Both the position numbers and the translations under genes were made by a program. From Streptomyces sp. Sge12 (GTDB lineage: Bacteria > Actinomycetota > Actinomycetes > Streptomycetales > Streptomycetaceae): a stretch of 64,000 bases of DNA. The notes under the pieces were generated by a model. It was given only the letters and a program-made list of their open reading frames with translations, did no database searches and had not been told where the DNA came from. The stretch is taken from assembly GCF_002080455.1 (NCBI RefSeq), contig NZ_CP020555.1, positions 1,426,001-1,490,000 of the forward strand, in the 5' to 3' direction. This document shows positions 34,054-42,661 of this stretch, piece by piece. Each line of letters starts with the position of its first letter. Within the stretch, counting starts at the first letter, position 1.

Positions 34054-35229
34054 TCACTTCCTTGGTGGGACGGGCGAGGCGTACGCCTGGGCGACGTCGA
34101 CGAGGAACCGGGCCTCGTCCGCCAGGTCCCCGTCCTCCTGCGAGGTGTGGATCGCGGCGGGCAGTTCCAGCGCGGCGCCCTCCCCCGGCTGTCCGGGCGC
34201 CCCGTCGAGCTTCGCCTGCCGTGCCTCCCGCAGGACGCGGGCCAGCGCGGTGGCGGTGGCCCGCTGCTCGGGGATGCCGTGTCCGGCGACCTGGCCGCGG
34301 GCGCGGTCCAGGGCGCCCGGCGCCGCGTACTCCCCCAGGATCAGGATCGCGTCGCGCGTCTCGATGACCTTGCGGTAGACGAGCAGGTTGCGCGGGACCG
34401 GCGGCCACAGCAGCTCCATCACCCGGCAGGCGCGCGGCTTGTTGAGGGCCACGTGCGGGACCGCCTCGACCAGGTCGCGCCACAGCGGCCACAGCCGCCA
34501 GGCGGTGGCCAGGTCGGCGAAGGTACGGCGGAGGGTGAACAGGGTGGGCACGAGGATCGCGACGGCGCGCAGCAGGCCGTGCAGGTTCATGAGCAGCGGG
34601 AGGGCGGGCATCGCCCAGGTGCTGCCGAACAGGGCCTTGAGCAGGTACGCCAGCCAGAACAGGCCGGCGAGCGCGGTGCCGAGGCCGAACAGGCGGAGCC
34701 CGGCGGCCAGGCCCCGGCTCGCGGTGCGGCGGCTGTAGCGCCAGCACAGGGCCACGCAGACGGTGTTGGCGACCACGTGCGCGGAGATCAGCACCAGCCA
34801 GTAGGCGAGGGAGGGCACCGGGTCGCCGACCGGGGGCATGGTGTGCGTGCCGTGGCCGGGCGCGGCCGCGTCCAGGGCGAGGAGGGCGCCCAGCCAGGCC
34901 GCGGTGGCGGTGCAGGCGGCGAGTTGGAGCCGGCGGCCGCGGGTGGTGGCGGCGACGAAGTAGAGGACGGCGCCCGCCGAGAGCACCCCGATGAGGTTGC
35001 GGACGAGGCCGATGGTGTGGGCGTAGCCCGGGCCGCGGTCCATCGCGTACGCGACGACCTCCGGGAGGTTGAGCGTCATCGCGGCGGCGGCGGTGGCGAC
35101 GGCCAGCCACAGGCCGCGCTGCTGGGGCGAGCGCAGGGCGCCGGGGGCGCGGAGCAGGACGGCGGCCCACAGGCACACCACGCTGGGGAGGGCGAGCCAG
35201 TTGCCGAAGGCGGTGAGGTCAGCTGCCAT
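34054..35229 (-). CDS. MAB_1171c-like putative membrane protein
   Basis: 391 residues. Seven or so hydrophobic helices occupy residues 5-240, followed by a soluble C-terminal half (from TLRRTFADLATAWRLWPLW). This matches the 'MAB_1171c family putative transporter' type, which in Streptomyces is regularly paired with an ImmA/IrrE-like protease gene; the family has no tested function that I know. The ATG overlaps the protease gene's 3' end by 11 bp, so the pair is coupled, and the SDR gene follows after 7 bp. The long upstream extension in the same frame has no support. Confidence 0.78.
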   Translation of the reverse strand: MAADLTAFGNWLALPSVVCLWAAVLLRAPGALRSPQQRGLWLAVATAAAAMTLNLPEVVAYAMDRGPGYAHTIGLVRNLIGVLSAGAVLYFVAATTRGRRLQLAACTATAAWLGALLALDAAAPGHGTHTMPPVGDPVPSLAYWLVLISAHVVANTVCVALCWRYSRRTASRGLAAGLRLFGLGTALAGLFWLAYLLKALFGSTWAMPALPLLMNLHGLLRAVAILVPTLFTLRRTFADLATAWRLWPLWRDLVEAVPHVALNKPRACRVMELLWPPVPRNLLVYRKVIETRDAILILGEYAAPGALDRARGQVAGHGIPEQRATATALARVLREARQAKLDGAPGQPGEGAALELPAAIHTSQEDGDLADEARFLVDVAQAYASPVPPRK

Positions 35230-35719
35230 CGTTGGCCCGCTCGTACCCCATGGCGGACTCCAGCCGGGCCAGGGTGCCGCGTTCACTGCCGGTGGAGCGG
35301 GGCCCGGTGTTCGCCGTGCGGATGCGGATCATGCTGGCGAGCATCTCCGCCTCCTGTTCCTGGCGGGTGGTGTAGTTGGTGCGTCCGAGGACGACCGGGG
35401 CGTTCCCGTCGCTCTCCTCCCCCTCCAGCGAGTGGTGGCCGAAGAGGATGTGGCCGAGCTCGTGGAGGACGATGTGCTCCCGGTGCAGCGGCGTCGTCTG
35501 CGCCTCGTAGAAGACGTAGTCGACGCTGGCCGTGCCCACCCACAGTCCGCAGACCCCGGACTCCGCCGCCTCCTTGGGGAGCGGGTGGAGCCGGATGGGG
35601 CGTCCGCGCCGCTCGGCTATCCGTCCGCACAGGACGTCGAGGGAGAAGGGGTGGGTCAGATCCAGATGGCCGAGAATCTGCTCGCACCTTTTGCGAATGC
35701 TGAGTTGCCGGTGGGGCAT
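35219..35719 (-). CDS. ImmA/IrrE-like metallopeptidase
   Basis: 166-residue soluble protein with a zinc-peptidase motif HELGH at 86-90 (VLHELGHILFGH) and a second acidic segment (QEQEAEMLASMIRI) that supplies the third ligand. The family cleaves repressors (ImmA, IrrE/DdrO) in stress or phage responses; related Streptomyces proteins are often annotated as toxin components. No XRE partner lies next to it, so the substrate is unknown. Start ATG at 35719 with AGAGGGA upstream; the longer frame to 35779 lacks a ribosome site. First gene of a three-gene operon. Confidence 0.85.
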   Translation of the reverse strand: MPHRQLSIRKRCEQILGHLDLTHPFSLDVLCGRIAERRGRPIRLHPLPKEAAESGVCGLWVGTASVDYVFYEAQTTPLHREHIVLHELGHILFGHHSLEGEESDGNAPVVLGRTNYTTRQEQEAEMLASMIRIRTANTGPRSTGSERGTLARLESAMGYERANDGS

Positions 35720-35815
35720 GTGATCCCTCTTCGGACCCTTTCCGGGGCAACGGCGGTAGGCGTGTGTGGGCATGGGCATGACGTCCTGTGCCTTCGAGGC
35801 GGCCTCGGGGAACGC

Positions 35816-35845
35816 GGTCCTGAGGGGTCCTGGGGGGTCCTGAGG
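35816..35845. repeat. Three 10-bp direct repeats upstream of the protease operon
   Basis: GGTCCTGAGG, GGTCCTGGGG and GGTCCTGAGG lie head to tail, about one helical turn each, 97-126 bp ahead of the start at 35719. Such an array is suited to an activator or repressor binding one face of the helix. Confidence 0.7.
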
Positions 35846-35856
35846 AGAAAACGCGG

Positions 35857-35886
35857 ACGCCCGTCCGCCGAGTGACGAACGGGCGT
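35857..35886. repeat. 8-bp inverted repeat upstream of the protease operon
   Basis: ACGCCCGT and ACGGGCGT separated by 14 bases. It could be the terminator of the tex gene's neighbourhood or part of the regulatory region. The stretch 35720-36010 holds no gene. Confidence 0.4.
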
Positions 35887-36010
35887 TCCACCATGCCTAC
35901 AGATCTTGTACGTGAGTTGGCAAGGCAAGTCCCCAGGTGGGGAACCTATTCGGCCATCCTGTACGAAGATCCTCACGCGCCGGGTGGCTGCAAGACACCC
36001 TTGACGGCCG

Positions 36011-38479
36011 CTACCGCTTGCGGCGCTCCTCGGGGGCGGAGGTGAGGCCCGCGCGGCGCAGGGCGTCGGCCATCGCGCTGTTGGCGGGGGCCGGGGCGCT
36101 GCCTCCGCCGCCGCCCTGCCGCCGGCCCTGGCCGCCCTGGCCCCGTTCGCCCTGGCCCCGGCCCTGGTTCCGGCCGCCCTCGCGGGTGCCCTCACGGCCG
36201 CCGGCGCCGCCGCGCTGCTGCGGGGGACGGCCGTTGCCGGCGCCGTTGCCACCGCCCCGCCGGTCCTCGCGCTGCCGGGGCGCGCCCGCGCCGCGCTCCG
36301 CCCCCGCCTCGTCCTCCAGGCGCAGGGTCAGCGAGATCCGCTTGCGCGGGATGTCCACGTCCATGACCTTCACGCGGACGATGTCGCCCGGCTTGACCAC
36401 GTCCCGGGGGTCCTTGACGAAGTTCTTCGACAGCGCCGAGACGTGCGCCAGCCCGTCCTGGTGGACGCCGATGTCGATGAAGGCGCCGAAGGCGGCCACA
36501 TTGGTGACCACTCCCTCCAGGATCATCCCCGGCGCCAGGTCGCCGATCTTCTCCACGCCCTCCTTGAAGGTGGCCGTCCTGAAGGCGGGACGCGGGTCGC
36601 GGCCCGGCTTCTCCAGTTCGCGCAGGATGTCCGTGACGGTCGGCAGGCCGAAGGCCTCCGTGACGAACTGCTCCGGTCGCAGCGAGCGCAGCACATCGCC
36701 GTTGCCGATCAGCGCCGCCACCTCGCTGCCCGCCGTCTTGGCCATCCCGCGGACCACCGGGTAGGCCTCGGGGTGCACGCTGGAGAAGTCCAGCGGGTCG
36801 TCCCCGCCGCGGATCCGCAGGAAGCCCGCGCACTGCTCGTACGCCTTCGGGCCGAGCCGGGCCACGTCCTTGAGCCCCTTGCGGCTGCGGAAGGGGCCGT
36901 TGGCGTCGCGATGGGCCACGATGTTCTCGGCGAGGCCGCCGCTGATGCCCGACACCCGGGAGAGCAGCGGCGCGGAGGCGGTGTTCACGTCCACGCCGAC
37001 GCCGTTCACACAGTCCTCGACGACCGCGTCGAGCGAGCGCGAGAGCTTCACCTCGGACAGGTCGTGCTGGTACTGGCCGACGCCGATCGACTTCGGGTCG
37101 ATCTTGACCAGTTCGGCGAGCGGGTCCTGCAGCCGGCGGGCGATGGAGACCGCGCCGCGCAGCGACACGTCCATGTCCGGCAGTTCCTGCGAGGCGAAGG
37201 CGGAGGCCGAGTACACGGAGGCGCCCGCCTCGGAGACCATCACCTTGGTGAGCCCCAGCTCCGGGTGGCGCGTGATGAGGTCACCGGCCAGCTTGTCGGT
37301 CTCGCGGGAGGCCGTGCCGTTGCCGATGGCGACCAGCTCGACGGAGTGCTCCTTCGCCAGGCGGGCCAGCTTGGCGAGGGACTCGTCCCACTTGTTGGCG
37401 GGCACGTGCGGGTAGATCACGTCCGTGGCCACGACCTTGCCGGTCGCGTCCACGACGGCGACCTTCACACCGGTACGGAAACCGGGGTCCAGGCCGAGGG
37501 TCGCCCGGGTGCCGGCGGGCGCCGCGAGCAGCAGGTCGCGCAGGTTGGACGCGAAGACCCGTACGGCCTCGTCCTCGGCGGCCTGGCGCAGCCGCATCCG
37601 CAGGTCGATGCCGAGGTGCACCTGGATCTTCGTACGCCAGGCCCAGCGGACCGTGTCGCCCAGCCACTTGTCGCCGGGGCGGCCGCGGTCGCCCACGCCG
37701 AAGCGGCGGGCGATCATGCCCTCGTACGTGGACGGGCCGGGCTCCTCGCTCGGCTCCTCCGGCTCCAGGGTGAGGTCGAGGACGTCCTCCTTCTCGCCGC
37801 GCAGCATGGCGAGGACCCGGTGCGAGGGCAGCGCGGTGAACGGCTCGGCGAAGTCGAAGTAGTCGGCGAACTTGGCGCCCGCCTCCTCCTTGCCCTCGCG
37901 GACCTTCGCCGCGAGGCGGCCGCGGCCCCACATGCGCTCGCGGAGTTCGCCGATCAGGTCGGCGTCCTCGCCGAACCGCTCGGTGAGGATGGCGCGGGCG
38001 CCCTCCAGGGCGGCCGCCGGGTCGGCGACGCCCTTGTCGGCGTCGACGAACGCGGCCGCGGCGGCGGCCGGTTCCACCGACGGGTCGGCCAGCAGCCCCT
38101 CGGCGAGCGGCTCCAGCCCGGCCTCGCGGGCGATCTGCGCCTTGGTGCGCCGCTTGGGCTTGAAGGGCAGGTAGATGTCCTCCAGCCGGGCCTTGGTGTC
38201 GGCCGCGGCGATCCGGGCCGCGAGCTCGTCGGTGAGCTTGCCCTGCTCCCGTACGGAGTCCAGGACCGCCGCGCGGCGGTCCTCCAACTCGCGCAGATAC
38301 CGCAGCCGCTCCTCGAGGGTGCGCAGTTGGGCGTCGTCGAGCATCTCGGTCGCTTCCTTGCGGTAGCGCGCGATGAACGGCACGGTGGAGCCGCCGTCGA
38401 GCAGCTCGACGGCGGCCTTGACCTGCCGCTCCCGTACGCCGAGCTCCTCGGCGATCCTGCATTCGATGGACGTCGTCAC
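36011..38479 (-). CDS. tex: Tex transcription accessory protein
   Basis: 822-residue RNA-binding protein of the Tex/Spt6 type. In order: the helical N-terminal Tex domain, a YqgF/RNase H-like domain (TLGLDPGFRTGVKVAV near 325, VAIGNGTASRETD near 390), helix-hairpin-helix repeats (SRVSGISGGLAENIVAHR), and an S1 domain near 650-720 (PGMILEGVVTNVAAFGAF). The last 80 residues are a Gly/Arg/Gln-rich RGG-like tail longer than in most relatives. The start is GTG at 38479. It acts in RNA metabolism with ribosomes or RNA polymerase. Confidence 0.95.
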   Translation of the reverse strand: MTTSIECRIAEELGVRERQVKAAVELLDGGSTVPFIARYRKEATEMLDDAQLRTLEERLRYLRELEDRRAAVLDSVREQGKLTDELAARIAAADTKARLEDIYLPFKPKRRTKAQIAREAGLEPLAEGLLADPSVEPAAAAAAFVDADKGVADPAAALEGARAILTERFGEDADLIGELRERMWGRGRLAAKVREGKEEAGAKFADYFDFAEPFTALPSHRVLAMLRGEKEDVLDLTLEPEEPSEEPGPSTYEGMIARRFGVGDRGRPGDKWLGDTVRWAWRTKIQVHLGIDLRMRLRQAAEDEAVRVFASNLRDLLLAAPAGTRATLGLDPGFRTGVKVAVVDATGKVVATDVIYPHVPANKWDESLAKLARLAKEHSVELVAIGNGTASRETDKLAGDLITRHPELGLTKVMVSEAGASVYSASAFASQELPDMDVSLRGAVSIARRLQDPLAELVKIDPKSIGVGQYQHDLSEVKLSRSLDAVVEDCVNGVGVDVNTASAPLLSRVSGISGGLAENIVAHRDANGPFRSRKGLKDVARLGPKAYEQCAGFLRIRGGDDPLDFSSVHPEAYPVVRGMAKTAGSEVAALIGNGDVLRSLRPEQFVTEAFGLPTVTDILRELEKPGRDPRPAFRTATFKEGVEKIGDLAPGMILEGVVTNVAAFGAFIDIGVHQDGLAHVSALSKNFVKDPRDVVKPGDIVRVKVMDVDIPRKRISLTLRLEDEAGAERGAGAPRQREDRRGGGNGAGNGRPPQQRGGAGGREGTREGGRNQGRGQGERGQGGQGRRQGGGGGSAPAPANSAMADALRRAGLTSAPEERRKR

Positions 38480-38573
38480 GATCGGGTCCCGCCTGCCTTC
38501 GTTTGCACTGGAAGGCTGCCAATTGTGGCAGGTGGCGGTGACGGACGGCGGGAACCCTGCCCGTTGCCCGCGG

Positions 38574-39437
38574 TCAGGCCCGGCCGAAGAGGTCGCGCGG
38601 GAAGGCCCCGGCGCCGATCGCCTTGGTCACGAAGCCGCTGCCCAGTTCCGCGAGACGGGCCAGGCCCTGCTCGCCGAGGTGCTCGTACGGGGCCACGTCG
38701 AGGCGGTCGGTCTCGGCCTCCAGGCGCTCGCGCACGGCCTTGCCCTCCTCGGTGAGCTCGCCGTCCGCGTCGAGGATCCCGCGCTCGCGCAGCCGGCCGG
38801 TCGCGGCGTCCAGGTCGGACTGCTCCCAGCCGCGGATGGCCTTGATCCACTTGGCGGTCATACCGCGGCCGGTGGCGGTATGGCTGACCAGCGCCTCCAC
38901 CGGGTCCAGGGCCGCGAGGAGCAGGGCGGCGAGGTGGCCGTCGCCGCGGTGCTCGCGCAGCAGGGTGGTGGCGTGCCACAGGCGCAGGTGCGGGGCCTCG
39001 GGTACGGGGAGGTCGGCGTGGGCCGCGTAGAGGGTGCGGGCGTGGCGGGTGCAGCCCTCGGTGGCGCGCATGGCCAGGTCGGCGGCCTCGGCCATCTCCG
39101 GCGACTCGACGGTCTCGGGCCCGAGCAGCCGGCGCAGGGTGCTGTCGGCGGCCCGCAGCCGGGCGGCGAGGACCTGCTCGGGCGTCGCGGTGTCCCACAC
39201 GGCCGGAAGGTGCCGGGCGAGCAGGTCGTGGCGGTAGTTGTAGAAGGTGGCGGTCACCGTGCCGGGCCCGACGGCGCCCATGGCGGCGGCGCGGCTGGCG
39301 AGATTGACGGCCACCGGGTCCGTGACGCCGAGGGCTGCGAGCTCCTTGGCGAGATCCGGCGAGAAGTAGATCGTCGCGTGCAGCGGGTTGATCGCTGCAT
39401 GCCAACAGCGACGGGCGGCGAGCAGGGGAAGCGTCAT
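38574..39437 (-). CDS. SCO6745-family protein (winged-helix-like)
   Basis: 287-residue protein resembling the S. coelicolor SCO6745 family, whose members are annotated as carrying an HTH fold but have no defined role. Visible features are an N-terminal helical half (RRCWHAAINPLHATIYFS, ending near TVTATFYNYR) and a C-terminal winged-helix-like part (KWIKAIRGWEQSDLDAATGR then LTEEGKAVRERLE). The promoter geometry suggests a leaderless ATG and control by a dyad at the -10. Convergence of position with the SCO67xx region supports orthology. It lies downstream of no other gene. Confidence 0.82.
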   Translation of the reverse strand: MTLPLLAARRCWHAAINPLHATIYFSPDLAKELAALGVTDPVAVNLASRAAAMGAVGPGTVTATFYNYRHDLLARHLPAVWDTATPEQVLAARLRAADSTLRRLLGPETVESPEMAEAADLAMRATEGCTRHARTLYAAHADLPVPEAPHLRLWHATTLLREHRGDGHLAALLLAALDPVEALVSHTATGRGMTAKWIKAIRGWEQSDLDAATGRLRERGILDADGELTEEGKAVRERLEAETDRLDVAPYEHLGEQGLARLAELGSGFVTKAIGAGAFPRDLFGRA

Positions 39438-39448
39438 GCCCGGCAGGT

Positions 39449-39464
39449 TACCGACTGTTCGGTA
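39449..39464 (-). promoter_or_regulatory. Operator-like palindrome on the -10 of the SCO6745-family gene
   Basis: TACCGAACAGTCGGTA on the minus strand has 6-bp arms around four bases. A -10 candidate TAACCT (39450-39445) overlaps its edge and lies seven bases from the ATG at 39437, so a bound repressor would block transcription. Confidence 0.5.
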
Positions 39465-39992
39465 TGCCGGGTAGGGCGGGATCCGGCAGTACGCGTCTCA
39501 CCGCCTGCTGCGCGCACCGGGCGCGCGCGCCGATCCGGCCCGACCGGGCAGCCGGATCCCCAGCGCCCCGGTGCCGGACGGGCGTTGGCGGGGCCGGGCC
39601 CCCGGGGCCCCCGGTCCGCCGCGCGCAGCTCATCCGGCTCGATTCGGCCGATCCGCGGGGGCTGGTGCGGATGCCGGGGCCGGCACGGCTCGGCTTCGGC
39701 GCGCGCAGCGGCGGCGGCCCCGCGGGCGCCGGCGGGGCGCCCGGCCCGGAGCTGCACCGCAGGCCACCGGGCACGGGACGGGGCGTACGGGCCGCCCGAG
39801 GGGGCCGTCCGGCGCCCGCTGCCACCCGGCCCGGGGCCGCGCCACCCGCTCACCCGTGACGGCCGAATGGCGATCGTGTGACAGCAGGGGCCATGGACAT
39901 GACCTGAGCCGCCACGGGTGAATACGGTCGAGCGACAAGGCCTTGAACCACTCTGTGAACCGATCTGTCTCCCCTACCACTTGGAGCCATTC
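39465..39992. other. Long GC-rich intergenic region
   Basis: No gene could be supported in this half-kilobase. Open frames exist on both strands but are compositionally GC-driven, with no domain, conserved motif or ribosome site. It holds the promoter for the M1 peptidase at its right end; the last 100 bases are richer in A/T. Confidence 0.5.
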
Positions 39993-41549
39993 GTGCACCG
40001 CAAAGTCATCGCCCCGAGCGTCCTCGCCGCCTCCCTCCTGCTGGTGATCCCGGCGTCGGCGGCGAGTGCCGGTCCGGGCGCCCCGGGTGTCGGCGATCCC
40101 TACTACCCGGCCAGCGGCAACGGCGGATACGACGTGTCGCACTACGACCTGCGCCTGCAGTACCAGCCGAAGACGGACCTGCTCGAGGGCACGGCCACCC
40201 TGCTGGCCACCGCCAAGCAGGACCTGTCCCGCTTCAACCTCGACTTCGGCCTCCAGGTCAGCGAGATCCGGGTCAACGGGGTCAGGGCGAAGTTCGCCAC
40301 CTCCGGCTCCCACGAGCTGGAGGTCACCCCGGCGAAGCCGCTGGCGCGCAACACCCCGCTGTCCGTGGTCGTCAAGTACGCGGGCAAGCCCTCCGAGCTG
40401 AAGGTCGACGGCTGGACGGCCTGGCAGCGCACGCCCGACGGCGGGGTGGCGGCGCAGGAGCCCGACTCGGCGGTCTGGTGGTTCCCCAGCAACGACCACC
40501 CGCTGGACAAGGCCACCTTCGACGTCTCGGTCAACGTGCCCGACGGCACCCAGGCGATCAGCAACGGCGTCCTGCAGTCCCAGACCTCGCGCCTCGGCTG
40601 GACCCGGTACAACTGGCGTTCCAACAAGCCGCAGGCCACGTACCTCGCCACCCTCGCCGTCGGCAAGTTCGACATCACCACCGACAAGACGGCGAGCGGG
40701 CTGCCGATCCTGAACGCGTACAGCAAGGACCTCGGCGACAACGCGGGCGCGGCGCGCGCGAGCGTGGAGCGGACCGGCGAGGTCGCCGAGTGGCTGGAGG
40801 GGGTCTTCGGGCCGTACCCCTTCAACGCGCTGGGCGGCTACGTGCCGAACGTGACCGCCGGCTTCGCCCTGGAGACCCAGACGCGGCCGTTCTACGGCCC
40901 CGGCCAGTTCCGGGGCGGCGCCAACGTCTCCGTGGTCGTGCACGAGCTGGCGCACCAGTGGTACGGCGACAGCGTGTCCGTCGACGGCTGGAAGGACATC
41001 TGGATCAACGAGGGCTTCGCCCGCTACAGCCAGTGGCTGTGGTCGGAGAAGGAGGGCGAGGGCACGGCTCAGGAACTCGCCGACTGGGCCTACGCCCTGC
41101 GCCCGGCCGAGGATGCGTTCTGGCAGGTCAAGCCGGGTGACCCGGGTCCGGAGAACCAGTTCCACGGCGCCGTCTACGACCGCGGCGCCATCGCCCTCCA
41201 GGCGCTGCGCAACGAGATCGGCGACGAGAAGTTCTTCGAGATCCTCAAGGGCTGGCCGACCGAGCGGGCGTACGGCAACGCCAAGGTCGGGGACTTCGTC
41301 CGGTACGCCGAGAAGGTCTCGAAGAAGCCGCTCGCCCAGCTCTTCGAGACCTGGCTCTACACCCCCGGCAAGCCCGAGGCCTCGGCCCTGAACCCGTCGG
41401 CGGCGGGCCCCTCGGCCCGCTCGCTGCAGCAGTCCGCCCCGGCGAAGCCGGCGAAGCCCGCCGCGGAGCCCAAGTCCTGGAAGAAGATCGCGGAGACCAA
41501 CACGATCCACGACACCGAGCACGGCTCCGGGCCCGGCCACCGGCACTGA
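39993..41549 (+). CDS. Secreted M1-family zinc metallopeptidase
   Basis: 518 residues. A signal peptide (cleavage near ASA-AS, about residue 23) precedes an M1-type beta domain with GYDVSHYDLRLQYQP, then the catalytic domain with HELAH at 317-321 and the third zinc ligand Glu340 (WINEGFARY, 18-residue spacing). The usual GAMEN exopeptidase motif is replaced by FALETQTRP, as in many actinobacterial members, so substrate preference may differ. The protein stops after the catalytic and a short helical part, ending with a Pro/Lys/His-rich tail. The GTG at 39993 has GGAG six bases ahead. Confidence 0.92.
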   Translation: MHRKVIAPSVLAASLLLVIPASAASAGPGAPGVGDPYYPASGNGGYDVSHYDLRLQYQPKTDLLEGTATLLATAKQDLSRFNLDFGLQVSEIRVNGVRAKFATSGSHELEVTPAKPLARNTPLSVVVKYAGKPSELKVDGWTAWQRTPDGGVAAQEPDSAVWWFPSNDHPLDKATFDVSVNVPDGTQAISNGVLQSQTSRLGWTRYNWRSNKPQATYLATLAVGKFDITTDKTASGLPILNAYSKDLGDNAGAARASVERTGEVAEWLEGVFGPYPFNALGGYVPNVTAGFALETQTRPFYGPGQFRGGANVSVVVHELAHQWYGDSVSVDGWKDIWINEGFARYSQWLWSEKEGEGTAQELADWAYALRPAEDAFWQVKPGDPGPENQFHGAVYDRGAIALQALRNEIGDEKFFEILKGWPTERAYGNAKVGDFVRYAEKVSKKPLAQLFETWLYTPGKPEASALNPSAAGPSARSLQQSAPAKPAKPAAEPKSWKKIAETNTIHDTEHGSGPGHRH

Positions 41550-41574
41550 GTCGGCGCAAGGCCCCGCCCACCGC

Positions 41575-41607
41575 GCACGGGCTCCCGCATTCGGCGGGGG
41601 CCCGTGC
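41575..41607. terminator. Bidirectional terminator between convergent genes
   Basis: A 14-bp stem with one mismatch (GCACGGGCTCCCGC and partner) and a 5-base loop sits between the M1 peptidase and MpaB-like genes, which converge here. Confidence 0.75.
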
Positions 41608-41634
41608 TTCCCCGGGTCGTGCGTCCCGGGGTTG

Positions 41635-42531
41635 TCAGTGGGCTTCCGCGTGCCAGGCGGCTCGGGCCCGGTAGGCGATCGGCAGGTAGCGCAGGCGTTC
41701 CGGCAGGAGCGGTACGAGGAGCCGTACGGCCGTGCTGAACCGCCGGAGCCTGCGCTCCTGGGCCGGGCTCCACTCCAGCCCGATCGCCGCGCGGGCCTCG
41801 GGCGGCATGTAGCCGGCGGTGACGAAGGCCCGCAGGCGCAGGAACGCCGCCCGCAGCACCGGCCAGGTCAGCCGCAGCAGCAGGCGCACGGCGGGCGAGG
41901 CGGCCTGCGGCCGGGGCAGCGGCACATCGGTGGCGACCAGCTCGCGGGCGACCGCGGTGGGCTCGATCTCCTCGGCCAGCATCCGGCCCCAGTACGTCCG
42001 GTACTCCTCGATGCTCTGCGGCATGTCCCGGTCGTGCAGGCCCAGGATCCGGCCCACCTGGAGCCACTCCCGGTAGAGCTGCCGCTCCTGGGCGGGGGTG
42101 AAGCGGCGCAGCAGGTAGCGGCCCGCGTAGAGGTAGACCGGGAAGCCGGTGGCGTGCACCCAGGCGTAGCAGGCGGGGTCGAGGGAGTGGTAGCGGCGGC
42201 CGCGGGTGTCGGTGCCCTGGATGTCCTTGTGCAGGCGGCGGACCCGGCGGCCCTCCTGCGCCGCCTCCTCCCCGCCGTACACCCACAGCTGGACCGAGCG
42301 CAGGGACCGCTCGCCGCGGCCCCAGGGGTCGGTGCGGAAGACCGAGTACTGGTCGACGCCGGCCGCGATCGCGGGGTGCGCCACCTGCATGGTGAAGGCG
42401 GCGGGCAGCATCAGCAGGGCGCGGACGTCGCCGGCGATCGTCCACAGCACCCCGCCCGGCGGGGGCGGCGCGGGGTCGGTGCGGCGCGTGGCCGCAGGTC
42501 CGGCGGGGTGTGCGGAGTCCGTCGTCGTCAT
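41635..42531 (-). CDS. MpaB-family oxygenase (DUF2236)
   Basis: 298-residue protein of the latex-clearing / ER-bound oxygenase family (DUF2236). The region LLMLPAAFTMQVAHPAIAAG and DPWGRGERSLRSVQLWVYGG near residues 40-90 and the HATGFPVYLYAGRY block are typical, with conserved His/Arg for a b-type haem. Substrates in the family range from rubber to cyclic dipeptides; here unknown. The ATG at 42531 is followed by a Thr/Pro-rich leader. Divergent from the sphingomyelinase-like gene. Confidence 0.82.
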   Translation of the reverse strand: MTTTDSAHPAGPAATRRTDPAPPPPGGVLWTIAGDVRALLMLPAAFTMQVAHPAIAAGVDQYSVFRTDPWGRGERSLRSVQLWVYGGEEAAQEGRRVRRLHKDIQGTDTRGRRYHSLDPACYAWVHATGFPVYLYAGRYLLRRFTPAQERQLYREWLQVGRILGLHDRDMPQSIEEYRTYWGRMLAEEIEPTAVARELVATDVPLPRPQAASPAVRLLLRLTWPVLRAAFLRLRAFVTAGYMPPEARAAIGLEWSPAQERRLRRFSTAVRLLVPLLPERLRYLPIAYRARAAWHAEAH

Positions 42532-42589
42532 ATGACAAGTATGCGAGCACCGGACGGCCGTCTCACGGACAGAAAGTCTCTGCACGGGT

Positions 42590-42605
42590 GTTACCCAGAG
42601 GTAAC
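42590..42605. promoter_or_regulatory. Palindromic operator candidate between MpaB-like and phosphodiesterase genes
   Basis: GTTACC-CAGA-GGTAAC, a perfect 6-bp dyad, lies in the 130-bp divergent promoter region, about 60 bp from each start codon. It is well placed to control both genes. Confidence 0.45.
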
Positions 42606-42661
42606 TGCTGCTGCTTGTATGACGGCGTCGATCTTCCCCCGCAGGAATGACGGAGACCTTC

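Noticed and set aside
39465..39992. Open frames in the long gap before the M1 peptidase
   Set aside because: No ribosome site, no recognisable motif, and frames are open on both strands because of GC content.
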